NCBI RefSeq assembly: GCF_003600835.1
Contig: NZ_NQYC01000001.1
Span: 3,023,001 to 3,087,000 of the forward strand
DNA length: 64,000 bases
Source: Bacillus sp. PK3_68
GTDB taxonomy: Bacteria > Bacillota > Bacilli > Bacillales > Domibacillaceae
Reading direction: 5' to 3'
In this document: in pieces, positions 35,071 through 43,307 of the stretch
How the letters are laid out: the number at the start of each line of letters is the position of its first letter
How positions within the stretch are numbered: position 1 is the first letter of the stretch
Notes under the pieces: model-generated
Database searches by the model: none
What the model was told of the DNA's origin: nothing
What the model saw: only the letters and a program-made list of their open reading frames with translations
Program-made: the position numbers and the translations under genes

Positions 35071-35214
35071 TTGGGGAAAGACCATGAAAGAGTGTTAAAA
35101 ATGATCGACCGGCTCGCTCAATTAGGCGTTAAAGTGTCAAAAACCAAATCCCGCATCGAAGTGTTCAACTCTTTAAAAAGATATCAAGATTTAGTGGATC
35201 ATGTAAAGGCCTGA
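35071..35214 (+). CDS. Small basic protein, 47 residues
   Basis: TTG start with AGAGGTGTG 4 bases upstream. The product begins MGKDHERVLKMIDRLAQLG, continues with a basic middle (KVSKTKSRIEVFNSLKRY) and ends DHVKA. The amphipathic helical pattern and a terminator 27 bases downstream support a real gene. A sigma-B-like sequence lies upstream. No family recognised. Confidence 0.55.
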   Translation: MGKDHERVLKMIDRLAQLGVKVSKTKSRIEVFNSLKRYQDLVDHVKA

Positions 35215-35241
35215 AAATAAAAGAAGTACATAATGAAATAT

Positions 35242-35283
35242 AAAACAACCCGGCTGCGTGTAGAACGAGCCGGGTTGTTTTTA
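35242..35283 (+). terminator. Terminator after the 47-residue gene
   Basis: AAAACAACCCGGCT pairs with AGCCGGGTTGTTTT (35268-35281) around a 12-base loop, then T. Confidence 0.9.
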
Positions 35284-35363
35284 TGAATAAGCAATCTGAA
35301 AGATCTTTTGTCCCCACATACAGTTCCAAAGAAACAGTGAAGGGCTGCTTAGCCATTTCTTAG

Positions 35364-35942
35364 CTAGCTTGTTTTTTTCTTTTGAATAAAGTGGTAAATA
35401 AAGAAAATAATAACGATCAGTAATCCGCCTGCAATAGTTAGCATGGTAAAGTTTTCTTCAATAAATGGCTTAGCTTGCTCACCAAGCCAGAAAATAATGA
35501 TCCCTTCCAGGAAAAAGCGAAGCCCACGCCCGATGAGTGACCAAATGAGAAGAACTCTAATACGAATCTTTGCTACTCCGGCAAAGATTGTAAACACCTT
35601 ATAAGGAATCGGTGTAAAGCCGGCAATTAAAATGGCAAGAGGACCATACCTCTTGAATAGATCTTCTACTTTTAAGATTAATTCCTCAGAAACAAATTTT
35701 AATAAAATGGGACGGCCAAGCTTACGTCCAATCAACCAGCCAAGCAGAGCGCCTAAGACAGAAGCAATCGTTGTATATAGCGCGAAAAGGAGGGCACGGT
35801 CAGGATCAGCAAGGGCCAACGGCAGCAAGATGACATCCGGGGGAATAGGAAAGAAAGAAGATTCCGTAAAGGCAACGAGAATTAACCCTAACAATCCATA
35901 TTCCAGCAGCCACTCTTCCAGATGATGAATCAACTCAGACAT
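35364..35942 (-). CDS. DedA family membrane protein (first copy)
   Basis: 192 residues with four to five membrane segments and the DedA signatures ESSFFPIPPDVILLPLA, LGALLGWLIGRKLGRP and ILIAGFTPIPYKVFTIFAGVAK. DedA proteins flip undecaprenyl phosphate or phospholipids in recent work. ATG 35942 follows AAAGGAGAA; a longer in-frame start at 35996 lacks a site. An extended -10 (TGTTATAAT, 35987-35980 region) lies upstream. Confidence 0.85.
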   Translation of the reverse strand: MSELIHHLEEWLLEYGLLGLILVAFTESSFFPIPPDVILLPLALADPDRALLFALYTTIASVLGALLGWLIGRKLGRPILLKFVSEELILKVEDLFKRYGPLAILIAGFTPIPYKVFTIFAGVAKIRIRVLLIWSLIGRGLRFFLEGIIIFWLGEQAKPFIEENFTMLTIAGGLLIVIIFFIYHFIQKKKTS

Positions 35943-35979
35943 GTAAAAGAATTCTCCTTTAATTAAATTAACCACAAAA

Positions 35980-35988
35980 ATTATAACA
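35980..35988 (-). promoter_or_regulatory. Extended -10 promoter of the first DedA gene
   Basis: TGTTATAAT on the minus strand, 38 bases before the start codon; no strong -35 is needed for an extended -10. Confidence 0.4.
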
Positions 35989-36015
35989 TTATTCATTTAG
36001 ACGAACGAGCAAGAG

Positions 36016-36067
36016 CTCAGTAAAAAATCAGCCGAGATATGGATCCCAGGCTGATTCTTTTACTGAG
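36016..36067 (-). terminator. Terminator at the end of the glycosyltransferase operon
   Basis: CTCAGTAAAAAATCAGCC (36016-36033) pairs with GGCTGATTCTTTTACTGAG (36049-36067). The stop codon of the glycosyltransferase gene lies within the hairpin. Confidence 0.7.
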
Positions 36068-37191
36068 GAGGCATAGGTTCGTTCTTTGCTTTTAAAAACG
36101 GCAAGTAAGCTGTTTTTTATTTCAGCATCTTTTTCTAAATGATAATAGGCAAGCCGCTTGCGCCATTTATTCATCTCTACCTCATTGTTAATAACATCGG
36201 TAATCTGTGATTCAATCGGCTGCTGTATATCGAGCTTATACACCAGTTTTTGAGTTCTCAAGTAATGGCAGTTAATTTCTTCCTGACCTGGCAAGGTGTC
36301 CATAATAAAGACAGGCAGGGACTTTTCCAGAACTTCCGTAATTGTCACTCCGCCTGGTTTCGTGACAATGGCAGAGGCTCTTTCGTAATAGAGATTCATT
36401 TGTTCGCGACAGCTTGTATAAGGAATAGCTTCTATTTTTTTATGGTGAAGAGAGCAGATATGCTCATATAGTTTTTGGTTATGACCGCACAGCACTTTGT
36501 AAGAGTATCGAAGCTCAGAGGCAGATAATTGTTCAATTAATGAAGTTAAGTTGCCGAGCCCGCTATTGCCACCTGCGATTAACACATAGCCTTCCGACAA
36601 GGGGCGTGAAGGCTTTTGGAAAAAGGGGTGTATAGGAATGCCAGTTACAAATATTTGCTCTTGCTTTAACGAATATACTTTTATGAGCTTCTCTTTTGCT
36701 TCCTGGTGCGGAACAAAATGAAAATCAATATATTTTTTTCCCCATATATCATTCATAAAGAAATCCGTATACACATTTATGACGGGAACGTTAACTTTCC
36801 CTCTCTTTTTAAGATGATTCAGAAGCTTAGAGGGATAACAGTGAGTGCAGATAATAAAATCTGGTTGTTCTTTTTCAATGAATTTCTCCATCCGCCAGGC
36901 AAGATAGCTGTCCCAGAAGCAAAGAGAAGAGCCAGAGGGCAGATCATCTTTTGGCTTGTGCGAATAAATAAAAGAATGATAAAACTTACTATACAGCGCT
37001 GGTTTGCGGCTAATCCACTTTAAATATGTGTTTGAAATAATGGCCTCTATGCCGCTATGAAAATGACTCAAACAGTCAACCGTCTTTACTTCAATTTCCG
37101 CTTCTATATTGGATAAATGTCCAATAATGGCCTCAGCCGCTTTATGGTGTCCAGAAGGCATGCGGAAGAGGGGCAGTAATAAAATTTTCAT
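36028..37191 (-). CDS. Glycolipid glycosyltransferase, MGDG synthase/UgtP-like (GT28)
   Basis: 387 residues. An N-terminal MGDG-synthase-type domain (SGHHKAAEAIIGHL, then ICTHCYPSKLLNHL) is followed by a GT28 domain with LIAGGNSGLGNL and TKPGGVTITEVLEKSLPVF (sugar-nucleotide site). Such enzymes add glucose or galactose to diacylglycerol on the inner membrane face. It is downstream of a deacetylase and a DedA gene in one operon, 15 bases from the DedA stop. Confidence 0.83.
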   Translation of the reverse strand: MKILLLPLFRMPSGHHKAAEAIIGHLSNIEAEIEVKTVDCLSHFHSGIEAIISNTYLKWISRKPALYSKFYHSFIYSHKPKDDLPSGSSLCFWDSYLAWRMEKFIEKEQPDFIICTHCYPSKLLNHLKKRGKVNVPVINVYTDFFMNDIWGKKYIDFHFVPHQEAKEKLIKVYSLKQEQIFVTGIPIHPFFQKPSRPLSEGYVLIAGGNSGLGNLTSLIEQLSASELRYSYKVLCGHNQKLYEHICSLHHKKIEAIPYTSCREQMNLYYERASAIVTKPGGVTITEVLEKSLPVFIMDTLPGQEEINCHYLRTQKLVYKLDIQQPIESQITDVINNEVEMNKWRKRLAYYHLEKDAEIKNSLLAVFKSKERTYASSVKESAWDPYLG

Positions 37192-37205
37192 AGGCGAAAA
37201 CTCCT

Positions 37206-37802
37206 TTAGCGTTCGGTGCTGGTAGCTTTGTTTTTAGACTTTCTCCATTTATATAGCAGCTGAATCAAAAACGCAATAAGAAAAATCGCACCGGCGATCG
37301 TTAAGTAAATAGGCTTAACTGTTATATACGAGCTAACAACATACCCAATCATTATATAAGATAATACCCATATAAGTGAGCCTAAAACAGAAAGGAGGAG
37401 AAACAGAAGCAAGGGAAACTTCGCTACTCCAGCAAAATAAGGATTGAATTGTCTTATTCCAGGAATAAAGAACCCGGTAAATAAGGATTTCTTCATATCC
37501 CAGTGAAGAAGGACTTTTCTCCATCTTTTTTTGCTCATACCCAAATACTTCCCATACCGATCAAGCAAAGGCTTCCCCACCTTGCGACCAAGCAGGTAGC
37601 TTGTCAGCATGCCGGAAAAAGCACCTGCAGAGATGGCCAGCCAGGCTGAGAGCAGCGGAATGCCCTGATGTCTCGCCAGAATGCCTACGTAGACGAATAA
37701 GCTTTCTTCAGGAACCGGAATGCCCACAATACCGAAAAAACCAACAATAAACAAAATAATTAATCCATATTGAGACAGATAATCAAGAATTTGAGATTCC
37801 AT
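37206..37802 (-). CDS. DedA family membrane protein (second copy)
   Basis: 198 residues with DedA features: GIVGIPVPEESLFVYVG, AGAFSGMLTSYLLGRKVGKPLLDRYG, and FIPGIRQFNPYFAGVAK with the conserved Arg and Pro. It has a basic C-terminal tail. It is 1 base from the deacetylase gene and 15 from the glycosyltransferase gene. A role in moving lipid carriers for the neighbours is inference. Confidence 0.85.
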   Translation of the reverse strand: MESQILDYLSQYGLIILFIVGFFGIVGIPVPEESLFVYVGILARHQGIPLLSAWLAISAGAFSGMLTSYLLGRKVGKPLLDRYGKYLGMSKKRWRKVLLHWDMKKSLFTGFFIPGIRQFNPYFAGVAKFPLLLFLLLSVLGSLIWVLSYIMIGYVVSSYITVKPIYLTIAGAIFLIAFLIQLLYKWRKSKNKATSTER

Positions 37803-37803
37803 A

Positions 37804-38519
37804 TTACAGCTTGCTCCCTTTGAAGGCTTGTAACATAGTATGAATATTTACAAAGCGATAGTTAGCTGAATCTTTATCTGCCAGAAAGATTTCCAATGCT
37901 TTTAATGTGTTTGCCGGGGCATGTTCATCGGCTCCAAAAGTGGTACCGCTATCGTGCAGTGTAATAATAGCGCCTTGCTTTCGCTCTTTTCTTAGTTTGT
38001 CGGCGAGTGCAGCAGGTTGAACACTCTCCTTCCAGTCACCGGGAATAGCAGTCCACATAATGGTTTGCAATGGTCTGACTGTATGCAATGTAAGTAAGTT
38101 AAAATGTCCCCACGGTGGTCTATAGTACATAGTTGGTTCTCCTGTTATTTCCATAATTGTTACTTGTGCCTTTGCCAGTTGTTTTTTAAACATCAAGGGT
38201 GAGAACAGCCAATTGGATAGGTGTGTGTCGTTATGTATACCGATCGTATGGCCTCTCTTCTTGATCTCTCGGACAATGTCTGGATAGGCACGGGCTTTAG
38301 CACCCACAATGAAAAAGGTGGCTTTTGCATGATGTTTTTCCAATAAATCGAGCAACGGGGGGTATACCTAGGATCAGGACCGTCATCGAAAGTTAAAGCG
38401 ACCATATTTTCTCCTGTTCCGCGTTTATGTATTCCTATTTCAAATACTCGGATGAAAACAGTAGCTCCGACCGTATAGATAAAAAGGAAAAGCAAGACCA
38501 AAGTTGTTAGTAATAGCAC
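37804..38519 (-). CDS. Polysaccharide deacetylase (NodB homology), frameshifted
   Basis: A single N-terminal membrane helix, then a NodB domain: ALTFDDGPDP (motif 1, metal-binding Asp pair), HTIGIHNDTHLSNWLF (motif 2 His), YRPPWGHFN (motif 3) and ITLHDSG (motif 5). The first part runs out of frame after DPRYTP; one more base in the G6 run 38357-38362 (plus strand) gives DPRYTPPLLDLLEKHHAKATFF and 238 residues. GTG start at 38519. It would de-N-acetylate a wall or glycolipid sugar outside the cell. First gene of the DedA/glycosyltransferase operon. Confidence 0.83.
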
Positions 38520-38618
38520 TTATTATCATTCCCTCATAAAGAAGTGTTGGAGCAACTTTTCATAAATTCGCTCTTTTATAAAAAACTCCTGCTAGATAAA
38601 CACTTTCAGAATAAAAAG

Positions 38619-38660
38619 AAAAGAGAATGTGCCAGCTGTTGAGCCGGTTCATTCTCTTTT
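38619..38660 (-). terminator. Terminator of the CNNM/CorC gene
   Basis: AAAAGAGAATG (38619-38629) pairs with CATTCTCTTTT (38650-38660); the A-rich arm gives U on the minus strand. Confidence 0.85.
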
Positions 38661-38685
38661 AATACCTACAAGTTCAAGTAGACAG

Positions 38686-40053
38686 CTATATTGCTTTTGA
38701 TTCTGCTAGGGGAAGGGTGGATTGTTTAGTTGGAAGAGTTTGCTCCTCCAGCTGTACCTGTGGCTTTTTTCGCACTTCCACATATTTAATTTGATGGTCT
38801 TCCATCGCTTTGATTGTGAAAAGATAGCCCTCATAATCAATAATGTCCCCTTGAACGGCTTCGTAATTTTCCGTAAGAATCCAGCCGCCAATTGTATCGA
38901 TATCCTCGTCTTCCAGTGCCAGATGAAGAAGTGTATTTACCTCATTGATCAGTACTTTGCCGTCTATAATATAATGAGTATCAGCTATTTTTTGGATGAG
39001 CGGCACCTCGTCTGTATCAAATTCATCCTGAATCTCTCCAACGATCTCTTCTAAAATATCTTCAATCGTGACCAGGCCAGATGTCCCTCCGTATTCGTCC
39101 ATTAATACAGCCATGTGAATTCGCTCTTTTTGCAGTTTAACGAGTAATTCATGAATAGGAATGGAATCGATGACACGAATAATGGGACGTACGTATTGCT
39201 CGAGTAAAACGGGACCGAGTTCCTTTTGCTTAACATAGTCGGTCAGCACCTCTTTAAAATTAACAAGGCCAATCACATGATCTTTGTCACCATCAATAAC
39301 GGGATAACGTGTAAATCGCTCCTCACGCACGACATCAATGAACTCCTGAATCGTCATTTCTTTAGACAGCGTGACCATTTCTGTACGCGGAACCATAACC
39401 TCTTTCGCAATCCGGTCATCAAACTCAAAAATTTTATTTACATATTTAAATTCAGAAGGGTTAATTTCACCGCTTCTTAAGCTTTCCGATAAGATGAGAC
39501 GCAGCTCTTCCTCCGTATGCGCCGCTTCATTTTCAGAAACGGGCTTTATGCCGAACAGACCGGTAACGAGCCGGGCTGTTCCATTAAGCGTCCATATAAA
39601 AGGGTACATGGCTTTATAAAATATGATCAATGGCCGGGCAAAGAAAAGCGTCAGCGCTTCTGCTTTTTGAATAGCCAGTGTCTTTGGCGCGAGCTCCCCC
39701 ACCACTACATGAAGAAAAGTAATAATGAAAAATGCCGCTCCTACAATGATTACCTGAGACAAAGAGGAAGGGATGTGAAGAAGATCCATAAGCGGCTTTA
39801 ATACACCGGCCATAGCCGGTTCACCGATCCAGCCAAGTGCAAGGGCTGTTATCGTAATGCCAAGCTGACAGGCTGACAAGTATTCATCAAGGCTTGAAAT
39901 AACAAGCTTTGCAGCAGGTGCTTTTGGATGGCCTTCTTCCAGTAATTGATGAATCCGCGAGCTGCGGACTTTAACGATGGAAAATTCTGAAATAACAAAA
40001 AACGCAGTTAGAGCTATAAGGATGACGATGAACACCAGGTTAAATATGTCCAA
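38686..40053 (-). CDS. CNNM/CorC-HlyC family membrane protein (UPF0053, MpfA/YhdP-like)
   Basis: 455 residues. A DUF21 membrane domain with about four helices (residues 1-190, SACQLGITITALALGWIGEPA) is followed by two CBS domains (MVPRTEMVTLS, then MDEYGGTSGLVTIEDILEEIVG) and a CorC-HlyC domain. Members such as MpfA export magnesium. Start is TTG 40053 with TGAGG upstream. A strong promoter lies 190 bases upstream, leaving a 183-base leader with a short ORF. It is next to mgtE, a magnesium importer. Confidence 0.87.
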   Translation of the reverse strand: MDIFNLVFIVILIALTAFFVISEFSIVKVRSSRIHQLLEEGHPKAPAAKLVISSLDEYLSACQLGITITALALGWIGEPAMAGVLKPLMDLLHIPSSLSQVIIVGAAFFIITFLHVVVGELAPKTLAIQKAEALTLFFARPLIIFYKAMYPFIWTLNGTARLVTGLFGIKPVSENEAAHTEEELRLILSESLRSGEINPSEFKYVNKIFEFDDRIAKEVMVPRTEMVTLSKEMTIQEFIDVVREERFTRYPVIDGDKDHVIGLVNFKEVLTDYVKQKELGPVLLEQYVRPIIRVIDSIPIHELLVKLQKERIHMAVLMDEYGGTSGLVTIEDILEEIVGEIQDEFDTDEVPLIQKIADTHYIIDGKVLINEVNTLLHLALEDEDIDTIGGWILTENYEAVQGDIIDYEGYLFTIKAMEDHQIKYVEVRKKPQVQLEEQTLPTKQSTLPLAESKAI

Positions 40054-40198
40054 ATAGTTTCCTCAGTCCGCCGAGGGACGGACAAGGAGTCACCTCCTGT
40101 AGAGTAAAGTTACCTGATTGCAAAAGCCAATCTTTCACTTCAACGAGCCGCACCTTTAGTGAGACGGGCTTATGGGAGAGCTCATATTGAACCTTCAT
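40040..40198 (-). CDS. Possible leader ORF upstream of the CNNM/CorC gene, 52 residues
   Basis: ATG 40198 to TAA 40040, beginning MKVQYELSHKPVSLKVRLVE and ending in a Cys-Pro-Gly-rich stretch and LRKLFGHI. It overlaps the TTG start of the CNNM gene by 14 bases. Upstream, GAGGTGA better serves an ATG at 40204-range that codes only Met-Gly-Gln. It could be a regulatory leader peptide or a chance ORF in a structured leader. Confidence 0.35.
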   Translation of the reverse strand: MKVQYELSHKPVSLKVRLVEVKDWLLQSGNFTLQEVTPCPSLGGLRKLFGHI

Positions 40199-40236
40199 TG
40201 TCCCATCGAATCACCTCTTAACGCACTTAAATAGTT
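40054..40236 (-). promoter_or_regulatory. Structured 5' leader of the CNNM/CorC gene
   Basis: The leader holds a closing stem ATGGGA...TCCCAT (near 40205 and 40170), a hairpin GATTG...CAATC and a hairpin AGGAG-GTGA-CTCCT near 40085-40098. It does not match what I remember of the M-box or yybP-ykoY riboswitches. Function unknown. Confidence 0.4.
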
Positions 40237-40242
40237 ATCAAT

Positions 40243-40271
40243 AGTATAATAAATACTGATTTTTCAGTCAA
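40243..40271 (-). promoter_or_regulatory. Sigma-A promoter of the CNNM/CorC gene
   Basis: TTGACT (40271-40266), exactly 17 bases, TATACT (40248-40243) on the minus strand. Predicted transcription start about 40236. Confidence 0.75.
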
Positions 40272-40364
40272 ATTAAAGATACTACTTTATATGCTAGGCG
40301 AAAGAAAAATATGCCTCAGACTGTTAAGAAGCGCTTGCTTTTTACCTGTCTGCGAGGTGTTTTT

Positions 40365-40523
40365 ATGACCACTCCGCTTCTTGTCGAGTTTCAAGCTTTG
40401 AAAGAAGTTGTTTCTAAACAGCCTGAGAATGCCAGCATAGGTTTTATTTATACACTGGCAGATGTTAGTCCACTTGTTACATTAATTGATGCAGAAACCA
40501 TGAGGCGATGGAAAAATAAATAA
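40365..40523 (+). CDS. Possible small protein, 52 residues, convergent with mgtE
   Basis: ATG 40365 with GAGGTG 5 bases upstream; MTTPLLVEFQALKEVVSK and a tail MRRWKNK. It overlaps the 3' end of mgtE on the other strand by 47 bases. No family recognised and no promoter seen, so it may not be expressed. Confidence 0.3.
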   Translation: MTTPLLVEFQALKEVVSKQPENASIGFIYTLADVSPLVTLIDAETMRRWKNK

Positions 40524-41835
40524 TTAATGAAAAAATATCATTGATTGTCGTAATAAGCGGCCCGGACGCTACAGCCGGATCGATATTCAACTTGTAAAGA
40601 ACTAATGGAATCACTGTGCCAGAAAGCGTTCCGATAATAAGCGTTAAGAGTAGGGAAGAGCTGACAACCACTCCTAGTATGGCGTTCCCTTGCCAAAAAA
40701 AGGCGATCAGGAAAATTAAAATAGCACATACAATACCTATAATAAAGCCCACGCCAAACTCTCGAGCGACAAGGCTCATCACCGTCTTCATATCAATGTC
40801 CCGGGAGGCGAGGCCACGTACAACAACAGCGAGGGATTGAGTACCTGTATTACCGGTCATGCCGGAAATCATCGGCATGAAAAAAGTAAGGGCCACTACT
40901 TGTTTCAGTGTGTCTTCAAAGCCTGAGATAATGCTTCCGGAAACAAGGCCGATAAATAGAAGTAGAATAAGCCAGGGCAGCCGACGGAAAGCGGCAGTGG
41001 AAGCTTTTGTGTCAAAGTCAATCGCTTTACCAGAGGCAGAAAGCTTTTCAATGTCTTCGTTCGCTTCCTGAATGACGACATCAATAATATCATCAAACGT
41101 GACAATTCCAACAAGCACATCCTTGTCATTGACGACAGGAATAGCCAGAAAGTCATAACGCTCGATTAAACGGGCAATTTCTTCCTGATCCGTGTAAACG
41201 GAAACAGAAATCACCCGTCCATACATGACATCACTTACCTTTTCACTGGCGTCAGCTAAAAGCAGGTCGCGGTAGGAAACAACACCGACAAGCTTTTTTT
41301 CAGCATTAATAACATACAAATAGTTTATTGTCTCAGCAAACTCTGCAAAGGTTTTTAATTTATCAACTGCTTCCCGCACTGTATAAGTGTCTCTAATCCA
41401 CACAAACCGGTTCGTCATGAGCCGGCCGGCAGTTTCAGCAGGATAAGCCATCATGCTTTCGATGATAGTCGACTCTTCTTTTTTCATGCCCGCTAAAAAC
41501 AGTTTAATTTTTTCAGGGGACATATCGTCCAGCAGGGAAGCCAAATCATCGTTATCCATGTCATCAAGAACTTTTCGGGATCGCTCTTTTCCTACTTTTT
41601 TCAGTACATCCAGCTGATTTTCATTATCAAGTTCCTGGATCATATCCGTCAAAATAGGAATGCTGAGCTGAAGCAAAAATCTTGTCTGATGTTTTTCAGG
41701 CAAGTTTGTATAAATGGCTGCCATATCATAAGGATGCAGTTCGTCCAGCAGTTTTTGGAGCTCCTTCTTTTTTCCTTCTTTTAACGCTTTTATGATAAGA
41801 AGAGTCATTTGATCTTCAGTTAAATTTGTCAGCAT
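40477..41835 (-). CDS. mgtE: Magnesium transporter MgtE
   Basis: About 452 residues: an N-terminal MgtE superhelical domain (residues 1-130, DDMSPEKIKLFLAGM), a tandem CBS pair (Mg2+ sensor that closes the pore), a plug helix and five membrane helices with PMISGMTGNTGTQSLAVVVRGLA, the pore motif. ATG 41835 has GGAGG 6 bases upstream; an ATG at 41841 touches that site and is unlikely. I find no M-box riboswitch in the short upstream region, although M-box control is common for mgtE in bacilli. Confidence 0.92.
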   Translation of the reverse strand: MLTNLTEDQMTLLIIKALKEGKKKELQKLLDELHPYDMAAIYTNLPEKHQTRFLLQLSIPILTDMIQELDNENQLDVLKKVGKERSRKVLDDMDNDDLASLLDDMSPEKIKLFLAGMKKEESTIIESMMAYPAETAGRLMTNRFVWIRDTYTVREAVDKLKTFAEFAETINYLYVINAEKKLVGVVSYRDLLLADASEKVSDVMYGRVISVSVYTDQEEIARLIERYDFLAIPVVNDKDVLVGIVTFDDIIDVVIQEANEDIEKLSASGKAIDFDTKASTAAFRRLPWLILLLFIGLVSGSIISGFEDTLKQVVALTFFMPMISGMTGNTGTQSLAVVVRGLASRDIDMKTVMSLVAREFGVGFIIGIVCAILIFLIAFFWQGNAILGVVVSSSLLLTLIIGTLSGTVIPLVLYKLNIDPAVASGPLITTINDIFSLIIYFSIASWFLHQLM

Positions 41836-42025
41836 AAGCATCCCTCCTTGGTGAAAAAATCATTCTTTCCTATTATAAAACGAACAGAAAAGGAAAGTGA
41901 AAAAAGAATCACATATTTATTAGATTTTAACATACGAGTTTTTGATTTCTTTTGCTAAAATAGAAAGTATAACATATTGATGCGGAAAAGACGTCGTAAT
42001 TTCGAGAAAATCGGGGGGCATCGCT

Positions 42026-42796
42026 TTGAAGAGCCAAGGGACTATGAAAGAGCTTATTTATGTTCACTTAAATACAGCTCACCAATATGCAATTTCATAT
42101 GGTATTGATTTTCATGATTTTGTTCGGAGCCTTTCTCAAGAGCTGAATCATTTATTGCTTCTGAAGCATGAATACAGCGAGGCGGGTTTTAATATGCATA
42201 CGAGGTTTAATTACGTGGACGCAGAAGAAGTTAAGAACCTTCTTAAAGAACCGATTGCTGAATACGGCGACTTCTGCTGGCTGGATTTCGATGATATGGA
42301 AGGACTTAATGAGCTAGAGGGTCGAGAGATTGCCGAGCTACTTTACCTTGGCCATTGCAAGCATCATTTGCGGGTCCCTTTTTACAGTAAATTGAACAAT
42401 CGCTATGCTTATCTTTCTGAAGAAGATGAATGGTTTAATAAAACATATTATCGTTATCTTCCTGATTTTTATTTTATGCTCGGGCAGGCCATTTCGTTCA
42501 AGCTCGGCTATTTTCGCAGCGAGAAGTCTTTTTTTGCCTTGCGAAAAGGTAATTCTTTTCCGCCTGTTCCAAAAGAAATGGTTGCTTCTTTTACAGATAA
42601 AATGAAAGAAGGCATGGTCATTTCTTTGACGAAGGCGGTGCAAAGCAGAACAAAGGTAGAAGTGCCGGTATGGGTAGTAGGAGATTACATTAATATGGAC
42701 GAAATGTTTGATGAATATGTAAATTGTTACAAACAGCCGCCAGATGGCCACTTTGAATTTGATAAAAAGACTCGTGAATGGAGTGTGTATTTTTAA
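42026..42796 (+). CDS. Conserved hypothetical protein, about 256 residues
   Basis: A soluble, aromatic-rich protein (HYAISYGIDFHDFVRSLSQELNH-type start, WLDFDDMEGLNELEG, CKHHLRVPFYSKLNNRYAYLSEEDEWF). I do not recognise a domain. The start is either TTG 42026 (GGGGGG 8 bases upstream) or ATG 42044. Single gene followed by a terminator. Confidence 0.65.
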   Translation: MKSQGTMKELIYVHLNTAHQYAISYGIDFHDFVRSLSQELNHLLLLKHEYSEAGFNMHTRFNYVDAEEVKNLLKEPIAEYGDFCWLDFDDMEGLNELEGREIAELLYLGHCKHHLRVPFYSKLNNRYAYLSEEDEWFNKTYYRYLPDFYFMLGQAISFKLGYFRSEKSFFALRKGNSFPPVPKEMVASFTDKMKEGMVISLTKAVQSRTKVEVPVWVVGDYINMDEMFDEYVNCYKQPPDGHFEFDKKTREWSVYF

Positions 42797-42807
42797 GAAA
42801 GGAAAAG

Positions 42808-42850
42808 TCCTGAATCAGTCGTTGGATGGCTTATTCAGGATTTCTTTTTT
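42808..42850 (+). terminator. Terminator after the 42026 gene
   Basis: TCCTGAATCAG (42808-42818) pairs with CTTATTCAGGA (42830-42840), then a T-rich run. Confidence 0.85.
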
Positions 42851-43300
42851 AGAGGGAGTGTAAAAATAAAGAGGAATTGAAGGCGAAACTTCCGCCTTGT
42901 TGTGGAACCTCGCTTGCAGAAGCATCGTTTTTTCAGGCAGAAGGATAAGCATGAGCTCTGGCGTATTAAACGCATAAGTATTAAATAGGAAGAATAATAA
43001 TCATTAATAAAAACTTTGACAAATAGGCTCAAAATTCACCAACTTGTCCGTCTCATGTCGCATTGGTGCAATCAGCCCTACTGTTCCTTGAGGAGTGGGA
43101 ATGAGCAGCGAAGCTACTATAGAAATAAAATTCTGATGATTAATTTTTGCGTGCTGGAAAATTTTACTGATGCAAGCGCGTGGTAGGCAGCAACTGGAAA
43201 GCGGAATAAATCGGGAAGATAGTTGCATGGAATTTTAGTTTTTCTTTGCTTAAAGCATGATAGAATGGAAACAATGAAATTTTTCATTTATTTATTGGAG
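42851..43300. other. Gene-free stretch upstream of ddl
   Basis: About 450 bases with stops in all frames and no ORF of coding character. A small hairpin AAGGCG/CGCCTT lies at 42880-42898. The ddl promoter must lie near its 3' end (a TAGAAT-like -10 at about 43260), but I cannot place it firmly. Confidence 0.4.
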
Positions 43301-43307
43301 GGCTAAT

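Noticed and set aside
40054-40236. M-box or yybP-ykoY riboswitch in front of the CNNM gene
   Set aside because: The conserved core sequences that I remember for either class are not visible; kept only as an unassigned leader.
43004-43228. 74-codon minus-strand ORF upstream of ddl
   Set aside because: No ribosome site, no recognisable domain, and the region is open only by chance.
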